NCBI GenBank assembly: GCA_011503125.2
Contig: WWBZ02000014.1
Span: forward strand, 434,001 to 498,000
DNA length: 64,000 nt
Direction of reading: 5' to 3'
From: Botryosphaeria dothidea
Taxonomy: Eukaryota > Ascomycota > Dothideomycetes > Botryosphaeriales > Botryosphaeriaceae
The notes under the pieces were generated by a model. It was not told the DNA's origin. It was given only the letters and a program-made list of their open reading frames with translations, and ran no database searches. A program made the translations under genes and the position numbers. The first letter of the stretch is position 1; each line of letters opens with the position of its first letter. Positions 1-11,347 of this stretch are shown here, one piece after another.

Positions 1-1793
1 CGCCGGGGCGGGTATGTGGATGGCTTACTCGGAGCTGCGCCGGCTTTTCCACAGGCTCGCCATAGTGATGTGCGGGCGGGTCCAGGGTCCGCGCGGTCCT
101 AGCGGTACATAAATATACGTACTGATCAAGCGGTGTTGATTTTCTGCTCGCTGCACAACAGCAAAACAGACGCAGAAGCGGTGTCTGGAGGACGGCAGGA
201 TTGGGACGTGTTAGAGCTAAGTAATTATGCGCCCGGCAGCCGCAGCCTGCGCGGCTGCCAATTAATTTTGTTTGGGCGCAGGCATAGCATGCTGGAGGTT
301 AAAACGCGATGTCAACATGCGGAAGCTATGGGTGCTTGGGCCGCGCACAGCGACCGCTCCAATCAGCGCTCGACACGACCGGAACTGCGAACAGCACAGC
401 AGCGGCGAGCTGCCTGCTGCGATGTGCATTGCGGCCCTGCGGGCACCAACAGCAGCGGGAGCCGCGCGCTGCCGGGGCGGTCGTTGTGAGCTGGGCCGTG
501 AGCGTTGCACGACGCTGGCCGCCTCGAGCACGCGCCGGGCGCTGCAATCCTGGCCGCCGTGCCGCCGCCAGCGGAAGCGCCAACGCGTAGTGCCCCCGAA
601 GAGCCTCATGTGCCACAGAGATCCAGCATGCGAGATGGCTCCCAAGTGTGCCACGACGAGTTCTTCTTCCTCGCGACAGCATCGAAGCTCAACGCTTTGC
701 ATGGGACAACATTGAGCCCCGCGGCCAAGGCGGTCAGCGTTCCCATAGCTACCCACCGCTATGGCGTCACCCGCTACTGATGGGCCGGCTAGACGCGCGC
801 ACAACTCAGCACATCCTTCACAAAAGCCATCACGGCCGCATTCACCTCCCCAGCAAATTGTGCCGCGCGCCCGTCCCCCTCCCATTGCACGCCCAAGAGG
901 CGCGTTATCGAATCGAGTTATCGCGCCCGAGAAAAACCAGTCATCACAGCCTGCGTGATGTGCCAGCAGATGCAGAACGTGTCCGGCGCTCGTGCGTCGA
1001 TGCGGTGTGTGCGCCGCCCGGCATCGATGCGCGCGCCTCTCTCGCCGAGCTTTTCCCTGCGTGTGACAACTTCTACCGAATATGATCGTTGCTGCAGGGA
1101 CCGACACAGCTCTCTGACTCGGCGAGCGTGTGCTTGTGATGAAGCTGATCCCCGAGCTATCCTCTACTGATACCAGCGTGGGATGCATTCGTCCTCAACA
1201 GCTCGTAGTCACCAAGCTAGATGTCCAGTTTCGATAGTGGCGGCCGCACCGGTTGGGTCTCTGTTTGCCTGAGATTTTTCGTGTCAGATAAGTGAGGCGT
1301 CTGCGAAGATGCGTTGGCAAGGCCGCTTGAGATTGGTCTTGGAGAACAGGAACGTGAAACGAACACTCAAGGCCGTTTCAACCTCGATCACTCGGACTTG
1401 TCCTGCTTTGAGTGGTTCGCAGGAATCCTCACGTGTTGCCAGTGAACTGCGCGTGGCCGTCGCTCCACCACTGCAGACGCGCGGGAGATCCCCAACTCTA
1501 TGTTTCGATCTATCAATGCTTCCATGCCGTACAAAACCTGCCGTTATCAAGGACCGTCTCCGAGTTTTCCTCTAGGGCTTTCCCTCCTCGCTTTACTTGC
1601 TGTAATCTTCCTCCGCCGGACGAGCTATTGACTGTGTAGTCTCACAGACAACTGGCTGCCGGCAGCGCCGCGTTTGCTCATTGACCCAGCAACTGATGAT
1701 CCCCCACGGCAATCACCCGTCTTAGCCACGCCCGTCCAAAGCCACAGGCACGCCGTCCTGACTCTTGTCTCACCGCCTCTGCGGCTGGTTTCC
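1..1793. other. Left-edge region without a supportable gene
   Basis: GC-rich sequence with long open frames on both strands (for example 262-1188 minus). Their Arg/Cys/His/Ser-rich translations show no domain, no splice structure and no family I recognise. A TATA-like string (ACATAAATATACG) lies near 108-120, but no credible start codon follows it. Nothing else is evident. Confidence 0.5.
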
Positions 1794-2597
1794 TCACGAC
1801 CGTTCCGCCAGGCGCGCCTCGGTCTTGGTCTTCTCCGCCGCCTTGATCTGCTGCAGCTCCTCACGCGTCGTGTTGTAGCTGGCGCTGACCTGGTTGAACG
1901 GATTGTCCGGGTGCTTCTCGAACTCCTTGCGAATCTGGTCGATCTTCTGCTGCCGGCGCAGGCCCTTCTCGTCCTTCATCTCCTCCAGCCTGCGCTCCTC
2001 GTACGCCGCGTACGCCGCCTTGAAGCGACGCTCCGGATGCCTGTCAATCTTATCGTCGCCCTTGCCTGTTCCGATAGTGAGCGCGTCGAGCGCGTTGTCG
2101 ATACCGGAGGCGTTGAGGGTCGCGGCCTTCTTGCTGGCCGGAGCATCGAAGGAACCGAGGGCGTCGTCGAGACCACCACCACGAGTCTTCTTCTGCGCTG
2201 TCTTGTTCTTCGACGGGCCCTTGCTAGGCAGCGAGGCCTCCTCCTCGCGCATCAAAGCCTCCTTCTCGGCCTTCTTGCGGTCGGCCTCAGCCTTCTTGGC
2301 CGCAGCGGCTTCCCTGTGCAGCCCAACCGCGTCAGCATTCAAGCCAGCAGGTACCCGAAATATCGAAGCCCCGGGAGGCCCCCATATCCGTTTTGAGGAA
2401 GCTATTATAAGGATATCGTGAGCTTCAGAGACTTACGCCTTGTTGTTGCTCTTCGCGCCCTTTGACCATTCGGCATCCTCAGCAACGGACTTCACCTTGT
2501 CGGCAGCCTCCTGCTTCTTGGCCGCGGCCTCTGCCTTGCGCGCGTTGCCCTGAGCCTTCTTGCTGTTCTCGCCAGCGCCCTTGCCGCCTTTCGCCAT
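1794..2597 (-). CDS. CCDC124/Lso2-family ribosome-associated coiled-coil protein
   Basis: Two exons on the minus strand, 2597-2437 and 2313-1794, give 226 aa, close to the roughly 220 aa of the animal family. The intron has donor GTAAGT, branch CTGAC and acceptor CACAG, and joins in frame. The N-terminus is Lys/Ala-rich with repeated KKAE-type heptads, predicting a long basic coiled coil. The C-terminal part carries the family signature of an ALD/IG segment, RRFKAAYAAYEER, and the ending HPDNPFNQ. Family members (CCDC124 in animals, Lso2 in yeast) bind the ribosome near the intersubunit face and help with hibernation or recovery after stress; I infer the same cytosolic role here. The start is the first ATG of a well-formed N-terminus. 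Confidence 0.85.
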
Positions 2598-3394
2598 GTT
2601 GTTGTTATGCTGCTGGCCTGAGCTCGTTTTAGGGTAGAAATGGGTTACAGGTCGGGCGCCGATACCGTCGGGGTCGGTGCGTTGCGGCTAACAAGTAGGT
2701 GGCTCTTAGCGATGCGAACTAAGGCGTGGGTGCGTGGTGTATAGTTGGGTAGAGGTGCCAGGTAAGTGATCGTAGCTGGGGGTGAGAAAATGGGTGCCTG
2801 TCGGGCTAAGAGCTTGCACTGCGATGTCGCCGCCCGATGACTCGGCGGAGGGCGAAGTTTTACGTCAGTCAAGCGGGGTCGCACAACCCCATGCCAGCCC
2901 GCTTCCTTTCTTCACCGGGTGCGACCATCACTCGGCTCTACATCCGGCAACATACATTCCCGTGCTGCGTGCGTGGCATACGCAGCAGACAAAGGAGCCT
3001 CGTGCAACGATCCTTGGGAAAATAGACTTTTGCACGCCAAAAAGATCGCCTCTGAAGTTCATATACACGGGGGAGGATAAGCTTAAACGCTTATTCTTCC
3101 TGTACCACTACTTCAACAGGCGCTAGACATTCTGCTCACTTCACCCTCATAATTCCATGGTCTGGGACGTGTCGCAATCCCAAAGCAGCAAGACGATGTA
3201 AAACAAATGGAGAGAGGATTTGTATCATTAACTACTCATGCTACCAAGCATTAAAATTTTGTATCTACCCAAAACGTGCGAGCGCCTGCATCGCTTTCTA
3301 TCCCTTTTTGATGGTATCTTCTATACAGCCAGAAAGCCGACATTCCCCATCTAATGCCCGAAACACCGTGCTAATATGCAATAAGAACCCCTCC
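2598..3394. other. Intergenic region
   Basis: About 0.8 kb between the start of the CCDC124-like gene and the 3' end of the SNG1-like gene. It would hold the promoter of the former and the 3' UTR of the latter. I see no ORF with coding character, no RNA gene and no repeat. Confidence 0.5.
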
Positions 3395-4804
3395 TCAAAC
3401 CGAGTTCTGCGTCGTGCTCGGAGCCCTGCTCTGGCTCTCATTCTTCTCCAAATCGTCCTTGTTTCCGGCCCTGCTCTGGCCCGCAGGATTCTGGTGCATC
3501 TCCTCGTCGCCCTTGATCAGCATCCTCTCCCACTTGGCCTTCTCCTCCTCCTCGTTCCGCTTGGCGCTGTCGCAGCGCTGCTTCATCGAGAAGACGCTGA
3601 CCACGGTGCCGAGGAGCCACCACGAAAACAGGATGGGCAGCGCGCGGTAGTTGTAGTTGGCGCAGCCCTCGCTCCAGATGGTGTTGAGCACGTCGTACAG
3701 CTCCTTGGCGGGCAGGGCGTAGGCCCAGCGGAAGAAGCCGGCGGTCAGCTCGAACGGCGCGACGGCGCTGCTGACGTTGAGGATGATCCAGGTGAAGACG
3801 AAGAAAGGGATGAACTGCATCGGGATGAAGGCCGTCAGGAAGTCGTACATGTAGTAGTTGATGTGCATGAACAGCCACAGCACCATCCAGGTGAGCCCGA
3901 AATCCGAACCGGTGACGGCCCAGTTCTCCTTGAATGCCCACGTGTATCCGGTCATGACCAGGGCGGCGGTGAGGGCGAAGATGAGGGAAAGGCTCATGCG
4001 GATGATGTAGTTGTCGAGACGGGGGAGACGGCTGAGGAACTGCATCTGGGTGGAGATGCCGTTGATGCCCATGACGAAGAAGAATTGCATGAGGATGGGC
4101 ATCACCATTCCGACGGTGTTGTAGAAGACGCGAGCACCCTGCTCGGTGGGTTGGATGGGGGCGGCCGTGGCTTGGATGGGGTGGAGAAGAGCCTGAACAG
4201 CAGCGGCATCGGTAACTTTGAGGGACTGGGCAGCTCTGGTGCCATTGATTCGATTGTAGGCAACCTCAGCGACGCCGGCGAGCTGGACAAGGTTCGATTG
4301 AAGGTATCCGCTGGCGAAGGCGGGGTATCGTACGGCATTCCAGATGTAAGTGATGGTGTCGGCAGGGTTGTAGGAGGAAGCGGTATCGCCGCCAGCCAAT
4401 GCAGCAGAGAGACGGTTGCTAGCATCCGTGTGAGAATACACAGCCCCCCAAAAGTCACCCCTGCACACCGCTTGGCGTACGCTCTCCTCAGTTGGATATT
4501 CCGAGACGTCGTGTTGGACAAGAGTGGGGAAAGTGTTTCCCTTCATATTTTGATAAGCGCTGTTGACAGATTGTCCAATGACGCCGCCATCGAAATCGAC
4601 CATTAGGACCTTGAAGTTGTGGACTCTTGAGGGGAGTTTGAACACGGTGCCGAAGAGATATGATAGGTTGGCAAGAAAGAGGATGTTGAGCATGAACATG
4701 GCCATGATAGAAGCGATGGCGAAGCCCTTTTTCCGGCCGTTCCAAAATTCATGGCTGCGATGGATGCGGTCCGTAGAGCGCTGGAAGAAAGAGAGAGCCG
4801 CCAT
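3395..4804 (-). CDS. SNG1-like DUF3533 multi-pass membrane protein
   Basis: Single-exon minus-strand gene. I chose the ATG at 4804 (469 aa, starting MAALSFFQRS). An upstream ATG at 4900 would add 32 non-conserved residues. It has one hydrophobic segment near residues 28-50 after a basic N-terminus, a large extracytoplasmic region (KVLMVDFDGGVIGQS, then Asn-rich) and about five further membrane segments in the C-terminal half, ending in a charged cytosolic tail. This is the architecture of yeast Sng1 (nitrosoguanidine resistance) and related fungal DUF3533 proteins, distantly like the YhgE/Pip group. Sng1 is linked to drug tolerance and lipid asymmetry in yeast; the exact substrate here is unknown. 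No introns are needed. Confidence 0.85.
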   Translation of the reverse strand: MAALSFFQRSTDRIHRSHEFWNGRKKGFAIASIMAMFMLNILFLANLSYLFGTVFKLPSRVHNFKVLMVDFDGGVIGQSVNSAYQNMKGNTFPTLVQHDVSEYPTEESVRQAVCRGDFWGAVYSHTDASNRLSAALAGGDTASSYNPADTITYIWNAVRYPAFASGYLQSNLVQLAGVAEVAYNRINGTRAAQSLKVTDAAAVQALLHPIQATAAPIQPTEQGARVFYNTVGMVMPILMQFFFVMGINGISTQMQFLSRLPRLDNYIIRMSLSLIFALTAALVMTGYTWAFKENWAVTGSDFGLTWMVLWLFMHINYYMYDFLTAFIPMQFIPFFVFTWIILNVSSAVAPFELTAGFFRWAYALPAKELYDVLNTIWSEGCANYNYRALPILFSWWLLGTVVSVFSMKQRCDSAKRNEEEEKAKWERMLIKGDEEMHQNPAGQSRAGNKDDLEKNESQSRAPSTTQNSV

Positions 4805-6546
4805 GTCGTTGCTTGGTGGTGTGAGAGGCAAGCAAACGGAAAAGGTGTCGCGAAGATGGAGATGCAAGGAGGACTTGGTGAAAAAATGAAAACGTTGCAC
4901 GGATTGCTAGATATAGGAGAGGGACAGCAGGCGCACATGGCGCCGTCTATGTGATCGCATCTTCCATCTGCTGCCTGCAAATCGAGCTCGGCCGAGCAAG
5001 GGTTTGATCAGTCGCACTCCTTCTTGGGAGCGGTGGAATTCGCCGCATCTAGAAACGCCCCTCGGTCTTTCGGGCCCTGCAAACGCCGGCATGCCAGCAG
5101 CGAATCAAAGGCTTTGAAACGCCATGAGATCTGCTGAGACCCGAGAGTTCGGCCTCGGGCTCGCTTTCCCACACCTGGGGTTGGAAGTTGAAACCCGAGT
5201 ACGGCCAAATGTGAACACATTGTCGTTGTCGTCGTCGTAGGCATACATATGCAAGGTGCTGACTACAGCGTGGCTCGCACCGTGCCGAACGCGTGTAACA
5301 ACATCCGCGTCTGACATGACGCAGCAGGGGCATATAGCCCTCAGCGGTTACTGACAAGGACTCAAGCCAGCCGGGCAGGCTTTGGGTTTGGAATAAGCAT
5401 TACAAGAGTCTGCGCCGAATCACAAGGAAGCCACCGCCTCTTTTGCTCGGTGCTTCGACCGAACAGCGGACAAGGGCGCCATGCAAGCGGTCTTGGCGCG
5501 GACGGCAGTCGGGGGTTCGGGGGCCTGAGCCCCGTTCTCGCAGCGCTAGGATCTTCCTTCCACCAATAGTCCGGCTCAAATACTGGAATCAGATAAGATC
5601 ACTCGTTACGGTTGGTGTGTTTCTTTACCATACGAGGGTCGCGTGGTGCCAAGCCTGGCAAGTGGTGATTACCTAGAGCAGCGCGGTCACTCTAATGAAG
5701 TAGAAGCCATCCCCCGCCTCAATTGCTAGAGGAACCTTCCGCTCGCCCTTCGGCGCGAGGCACGAGGCGGGGTCTCAAGTTTTGTCAGCTAGCAGGGGCC
5801 GCCTTCGCCTTCGATATGAGATGCCGAATGCCAGAATCGTGGAAGACAGCTTCTGCGCAGCACTTTGCCGCGTGGAATCATCCGTGACGGAGAGTTTATT
5901 CCTTTTTTTCCTACGATCTAAAACGCATGCAGACCGCTCTGGTTACATGCCGCTTTTGCGAAAGATCGGTGTGAAGAAGTGGTGTATGGATGGTGATGCC
6001 ATGCGATGGAGGAGGTGTCGGTGACGTGGTTTCCCTTCCTGATATTCTCTTTACAGTGACCAGCAGGCGGGTGTGACTTCTGCGGGAAGGTTATGCTGAA
6101 ATAGGAAAGTTTGTGGTGTAGGGCGGCGAGTGAGCGCCGGGCGGTACGTCAGTTTTGCCGAGCGTCCGGGTGCTGCAGAGCGCGACGCGCCTGTGCCGCT
6201 GGGCGCGACAAACCACTCCCGCGCACACTCGACTCCACCACGCCCGCTCGAGCTGTAGGCTCTGCACATTTCCACCCCATTTTACGCGCCACGACTGCCG
6301 CTATTGTTTTACATATTCCCAGCGAGAGCATTTTACGCAGCATTGGCATTATCCACTTTTGCATGTCATGGTCCGCGCAGCCTAGAATCCCTGGCCACCA
6401 CCAACGCGTCGAGAAGCGCGTGTTAGACAGCTGTCCTCGAATTCACCACCGAATAAACGCGATATAACCACTCGATCCGCCTGTCCCGGCCTGCAGATCC
6501 CTCACGACACGTCTCGAAACCCTCACAACACGCGAAGCCGCGCGCG
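4805..6546. other. Intergenic region upstream of CDC45
   Basis: 1.7 kb between divergent starts (SNG1-like on minus, CDC45 on plus). Short frames on both strands have no coding character. The only interpretable elements are the ACGCGT-type motifs close to CDC45, annotated separately. Confidence 0.5.
6404..6409. promoter_or_regulatory. MCB-like ACGCGT element upstream of CDC45
   Basis: A perfect ACGCGT lies about 140 bp before the CDC45 ATG, and a related TTTTACGCGCC lies near 6281-6291. ACGCGT (MluI cell-cycle box) is the known binding site of MBF, which drives G1/S genes including replication factors in yeasts. Placement before CDC45 fits, but a 6-mer can occur by chance in GC-rich DNA. Confidence 0.4.
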
Positions 6547-7708
6547 ATGTACCTCCCTAGGAATCTGATTGCGCATCTATACACCCACCTCCTCCACACA
6601 ACGCATCCTCTCTCTCCGCCAGTCCTCCTCCTCGTTTCACTCGAGCCCGACGCATTATGTGCTTGCCGCATTCTCACCGCACTCCTCAAACGCGACTACA
6701 TTCCCCACAAAATACAACCCATCGCCGGTTACAATGATCTTGCTCGTGCAGGTCAGGAACTTGTCCGCCCCATGCGTCTGAACGATGGCGGCAGTGGTGG
6801 TGTGGTAATATGCCTGGGTGTCGGCGGTCTTGTGGATCTCGAGAACCTGCTCGGGCTGGAAGGAGATGAGGCAGCTGACTTCGGCGGCGTCGAGATTTGG
6901 ATCATGGATGCTCGAAGACCATGGAACTTGAGCAACGTTTTTGGAGGGCGAGGAGTGCCTGGTGCGGAAGACACGGAGCTCCCTACAAAAGTCCCAGGTG
7001 TGGATCGAGGGAGGATATTACGCTCCTACAAGCCCGGCAGGGGAGGCATTGTTGTTTTCGACGACGGAGACATAGAAGAGGAGCTGGAACGTGAAAGAGA
7101 AGCATATACTTCGTTAGAGCAGATGCCAGAAATCGATGAGGCAGACTTTGACGACGAAGAGAGCGATACAGAGGAGCCCACCGAGGAGGAGCAACCCCCA
7201 GTGTCAGGGCAAACAGGCCGCAAAAGAAAGTCATGGGGGGATGGCGACGAAGATAGTGAAATGGAGGACGATGAGGAGCGTCCCGCTCAGAGACGTAGGA
7301 GCAATTCGGTATGTGGTTCTGCATGCACTGGTCTTCCGGCTGTTAACGTAAATAGTCCACTCCCATCCCGTCTTCTCCTTCTCGGCCTCCGCGCCGGGGC
7401 CTCCTCCTTACTACCAACTCTTCAGACTTCTCACGCTCTGATTCAATCAGCCGCTCTGTTTCCCCTCCAGCAGAAAAGCAACCATCCGCCAAGACCCTTC
7501 GCCGCCGCTTGCTGAAGCTTCGCGAGCAACATACCCGAGTGCTAGACAAGTACTATTCCCTCGGGACATCGTACTCGGAACCGGTATCCTCCATAGTGTA
7601 CAGCCTTGCGTCAGAACTGGGACGAGAAGACAATGATCTCCTGTGGCAAGCAATCGTAGGCGTCAGCAGCTTGGAGCTCTACGGCCGAACACCAACAGGC
7701 ATGGGTAT

Positions 7709-7740
<32 letters not shown>

Positions 7741-9203
7741 AACACGGGTGGCACGGGTCTCGAGGCGACCGGATCCGTGCCTTGCTCCAGGATGAAGTAC
7801 GGCGTCTCAACCCCACGGATCCAAAAGATATTGCTCGTGAGGCCAGTCTAGGCGAATCTGGCGGTGTCATTCCCACGCATGCCCGATCACCAACAGACAT
7901 GTCAATACGACTTTCTCCTGAGCCTCGCTTCCTGCTCATCCGACATTGGAGTTTGTATGACAGCATGCTCCACTCACCATATCTAGCCGCAAAACTACAT
8001 CTGTGGTCTGATCAGGGCAAACGACGTCTGCATAAGCTTTTAGCGAAGATGGGTGTCAGCCTTACTCAGTGTAAGCAGAGCTATACACACATGGACATGG
8101 AATTGAAGCGTGGTCTCCGAGAGCGACTCCTCAAGTTTGCTCCTGTTTACGGCCTCGACGGGCTCGTCCCCGAAGCAACAGAGCACGGCGGCGGCAGGGA
8201 AGGCTGGGGCTTCGTCCGCTGCTGGGGCTGGAAAGCCTGCCTATCCGCCATCGACGTCGGCGTCGTACTCGGCGCCATCCTCGAAGTCGGCTCCAGCATC
8301 ACCACCGCCACCACCACGGGCGGGTTCCCCAACTCCTCACCGCAGCTCCCGCCGACCCCGCAATCGCTGGATTCCGGCAGCCAGGGCTACCTGCCCGACG
8401 CGCCCAACAGCGCCAAGTTCGACGACGAGGCCGCGCAGGACGCCATCAGCTCGCGCTTCTGGACGGCGTACGACGCGCTCACGTCGCCCGCGCTCGTCAC
8501 GCAGCACATCCCCGTCGCCCAGCACCTGCACCGCGCGATCCTGCGCACGGGCACCGCGCTCATCGCCAAGCACCAGATCCGGCACCTGCGCGCGTTCCGC
8601 ATGGCCGTCGTGAAGGAGGGGCCCGACGCGCCGCTGTTCACGCACGCGGGCGCGCTGGTCAAGCTGGCGCTGTGGATCGCGGAGGCGGTGGCCGAGATGG
8701 AGGGCAGGAAGAAGGGCGGGAGGAGCGGGAACGAGCTCGTGCTGGCGGGGCTGGACGAGCAGAGGGGCGTGTACGTCGTTGTGGGGTTGGGCGGCGGGGG
8801 CACGACGGTGCAGGGGAAGGAGAAGGAGAAGAGGCGGGCGGAGCGCAGGAAGCGCAAGGAGGAGAAGCGCGAGGTGCGGCGGAAGGAGAAGGCGGCGGAG
8901 CGCCAGCGCCAGTTGGAACGGAGGCTGGCGAACGGAGAGGAGGTGGATGAGGATGACGATGAGGATGTCGAGACGGAGGAGGAGGATAGCAGTGAGAGTG
9001 AGAGTGAGGATGAGGAGGCTGAGGAGGAGGGCAAGAGAAGAGGCGTCGGCCGAAATCGCTTCGGCATCGCGTTCCAGGAGGTCATTGAGGAAACAGGGGC
9101 GAGAGTCAAGGTCGATAGCTTCGAGCACTGCGTTGTGGAGGTTAGAAAGGAGGACCTCAGTGGGTTCTTGGAGCAGCTGAGCATGAAGGCTATTGTCGGG
9201 TAA
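6547..9203 (+). CDS. cdc45: DNA replication initiation factor Cdc45
   Basis: Two exons, 6547-7308 and 7356-9203, joined in phase 0 across a 47-bp intron (GTATGT...AATAG), give 869 aa. The N-terminus (MYLPRNLI, then LLVSLEPDALCA, GVGGLVDLENLL and WIMDARRPWNL) is the conserved DHH-like fold of Cdc45. The middle (LREQHTRVLDKYYSLGTSYSEPVS, then NDLLWQAIVG) and the end (IAFQEVIEETGARVKVDSFEHCVVEV) are also family segments. Cdc45 joins MCM2-7 and GINS in the nuclear CMG helicase at origins. Unusual features are a run of about ten Ser encoded by a TCA repeat near 7710-7739, two acidic linkers, and a long Lys/Arg/Glu-rich insert near 8810-9035 before the last conserved block. These make it longer than the roughly 650 aa of yeast. 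Confidence 0.95.
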
Positions 9204-10248
9204 AGAAGAAAACAAAGGTAAGCATAAGGATCATGATGGGGGGATGGGGAGGTGGCGTGTTTGGAGTTGTGGTTCATCTGTTTTCTTTTTATTCACTCTG
9301 CATTCGTACGTGGCATATTGGCTTTGTGTTGAGCGTGCGGATCGACTGGCGGGGTGGCAGGTATATATTTTTCTTCCTGGCATTTGTGCGTTGGTTCTAT
9401 GACGGCTTGACAGCGGCGGCAGGCGTTGTAATATGAGATTTCTAGCATTGAATGTTTTGTCTATTATGCTGTGTTTTGTGGAGTCGTCGAGCATTCATTT
9501 CTTTGCCGATTCCAAGTCCGAATTGTGCAAAGGTCGTTCGGCAAGCTGGCCAGGTAAGTTACCGGCCATGCAGGGATACGAAAGAGAACTGACCCGCGTA
9601 CACTGCCTCCAGGCTGATGATTTCCAACTAAACGAATTGTTGAGCCCCGATCGAGGCAAGCGGACCATTATCAGAAGCAAAAGAATTAGTATAGTTACGT
9701 AGTTTGAAAAGGCTACACCATTCACGGTTACCTCGCTCTCATTCACAACCCCCCGAAAACCAGTATCCAAGTAGCAAAATAGAACGGCCAGGAATGTTTT
9801 CGTGAGGATTGACCCATGCCTGGCACTGAGATGTCACTACAATCGCCGCCCCGGTCTGTGTCAATGCGGTCGACTCCACCCTACACTTTAGTCGTTCATG
9901 CAGCGTACTAAGTACACCATACTAAGCCATGATCGGATTTCGTAGAAATAAGCCCACCGAATTTTAGGCCTTATATGTTTCATTTTCTACCTTCACTTCC
10001 ACTGAAAGCCCAAGAGAAGCACTACAGAGAATGAGAGTAGCTTGAGAAATGTCAAGAGCATTTTCTCACTCCGATACCACTTCCGAAACTCAAACCCCAC
10101 CCCGAAGACCCAATTTCAACCAACCGTCCTTATATACCCTGCTATCCACCTGCAGGCACCTCGAATCCAAATCAACCGTACCAGAGATACATTCCCAAGG
10201 ATTTCCACACACCAGATAGCCATAAGATCTCCGAGTGTTTTTACCCTT
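9204..10248. other. Intergenic region between convergent genes
   Basis: About 1 kb downstream of both CDC45 (plus) and family member A (minus), so it is presumably 3' UTR and spacer. No credible ORF, RNA gene or repeat is visible. Confidence 0.5.
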
Positions 10249-10935
10249 TCACTGCTCGCCCGCAAGTCGGAGCTCATCCCACTCAGCATCCCTCTCCCGC
10301 CGAGAGAGCTCGTCATTCAGCTCGTCCACAGTCTTGGGTCCGATACCCGGATGATCCAGCGCCACCAACGCCCCCACCACGTCGACGGTTCCCTGTCCCG
10401 TAAGCGCAACCTCCACCTCGTGCCTAGTCTGCAGAGACTGACAGAGGAAGTCCGCTTCGGGCTGCAGAACCCTCTCCTCGAGCAAGATGCGCTACTCTGA
10501 AGATTCCTCGATCAGTCGACACTCGATGGTGCACGCAACCCGGGCGTCACTCACCTCGCGCAGCCGGTCAACCCGCGTCAGACCCTTTCGGAACGTCCCC
10601 AACAGCCTCATGCCCTTCATCTTGTCCTTCCTTGACATGAAGGGCCGCTTCCGATGCCTCATCCCAGCGCCGTGGCGTTCCCTCTTCCGATCCATCCTCG
10701 CTGCGTTCTGCGTCAGGTTGCGGACGAACTCGGCCGCGTGCGAGAGGTACTGCTTGTGCAGCGCGGCGATGTTGGCGTTGCAGCGGCGGCGGCGGGTGAT
10801 CCAGTCGCGCAGCTCGCGCTGGAGGGAGTCCTTCGGGCCGGTGTCGAGGAGGGCGGGGTCGTTGTTGCTTTCGAGCCAGAGCTTGACGCGGGTGGAGAGG
10901 GAGGGGGTTGGGTTTGGGGGTTGGATGGGTGGCAT
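10249..10935 (-). CDS. Unrecognised small protein, family member A (207 aa)
   Basis: Minus-strand exons 10935-10555 and 10491-10249, joined in phase 0 across a 63-bp intron (GTGAGT, branch ACTGAT, acceptor AGTAG). I do not recognise the family. The N-terminal half has the pattern T-R-V-K-L-W-L, then P-A-L-L-D, then a Lys followed by L-Q-x-E-L-x-D-W and a basic stretch. The second exon holds an E-A-D-F-L-x-x-S-L segment and V-V-G-A-L-V-A-L-x-x-P-G. The same blocks and the same intron position recur in the genes at 56191-56839 and 57099-57879. No signal peptide or membrane segment is evident. The central part is Arg/Lys-rich, so nucleic-acid contact is possible but unproven. Function unknown. 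Confidence 0.7.
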
Positions 10936-11347
10936 GGTGAGGGGTTGTGTTGGTGTGTCAGTGTGCTGGTCGAGTGAAGCTTTTTGTGAGTGGTCGGTTA
11001 AGAGTGTGGTGGTGAGTGAGTGAGTGAGTGAGTGAGTGAGTTGGTAGCTTCAGGTGAGAACCATTTCATACAGCTAATGCGAGTATATTTGGAAGTCGGG
11101 ATACGTTGGGACCAGTTCGCGCCTTCCGCACAAAGAATTACCAACACGCTTTCGACCCATAGTCCATTGGACCTTACGCTGTTACGAAATTCAGCAGTAA
11201 CAAAAACATTGAAATTGTCTCATTCCGGACTAAAAGCCCCCAGGAAGCCTAAAAACATCCTGTGGATAATCAAGCATCGTCCTTAGAATCCTAACTATCA
11301 ATCTCATAGACAATGCTACCCTGCTGTGGTTGTCTCTCTTGTTCGTT
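10936..11347. other. Intergenic region
   Basis: About 0.4 kb holding the upstream region of family member A (with the GTGA repeat) and the 3' flank of the ankyrin-type gene. Nothing else is seen. Confidence 0.5.
11012..11040. repeat. (GTGA)n microsatellite
   Basis: Seven tandem copies of the tetranucleotide GTGA about 75 bp upstream of the start of family member A, in its likely 5' region. It is a simple sequence repeat, likely variable in length between strains. Confidence 0.85.

Noticed and set aside
262..1188. 308-codon minus-strand frame at the left edge
   Set aside because: Arg/Cys/Ser/His-rich translation without domains, overlapped by equally long frames on the other strand; typical of chance frames in GC-rich DNA.
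3308..4606. 432-codon plus-strand frame
   Set aside because: Exactly antisense to the well-supported SNG1-like gene; a mirror frame with low-complexity translation.
5500..5600. Stem-like GC-rich segment considered as a tRNA
   Set aside because: No cloverleaf with proper T-arm and anticodon spacing could be drawn.
8337..9277. Two minus-strand frames of about 290 codons
   Set aside because: Antisense to the charged C-terminal region of Cdc45; Leu/Arg or Ser-run translations reflect the repeat codons of the real gene.
11012..11040. Tandem repeat considered as a CRISPR-like array
   Set aside because: Simple 4-nt repeat without spacers in a eukaryotic genome; an ordinary microsatellite.
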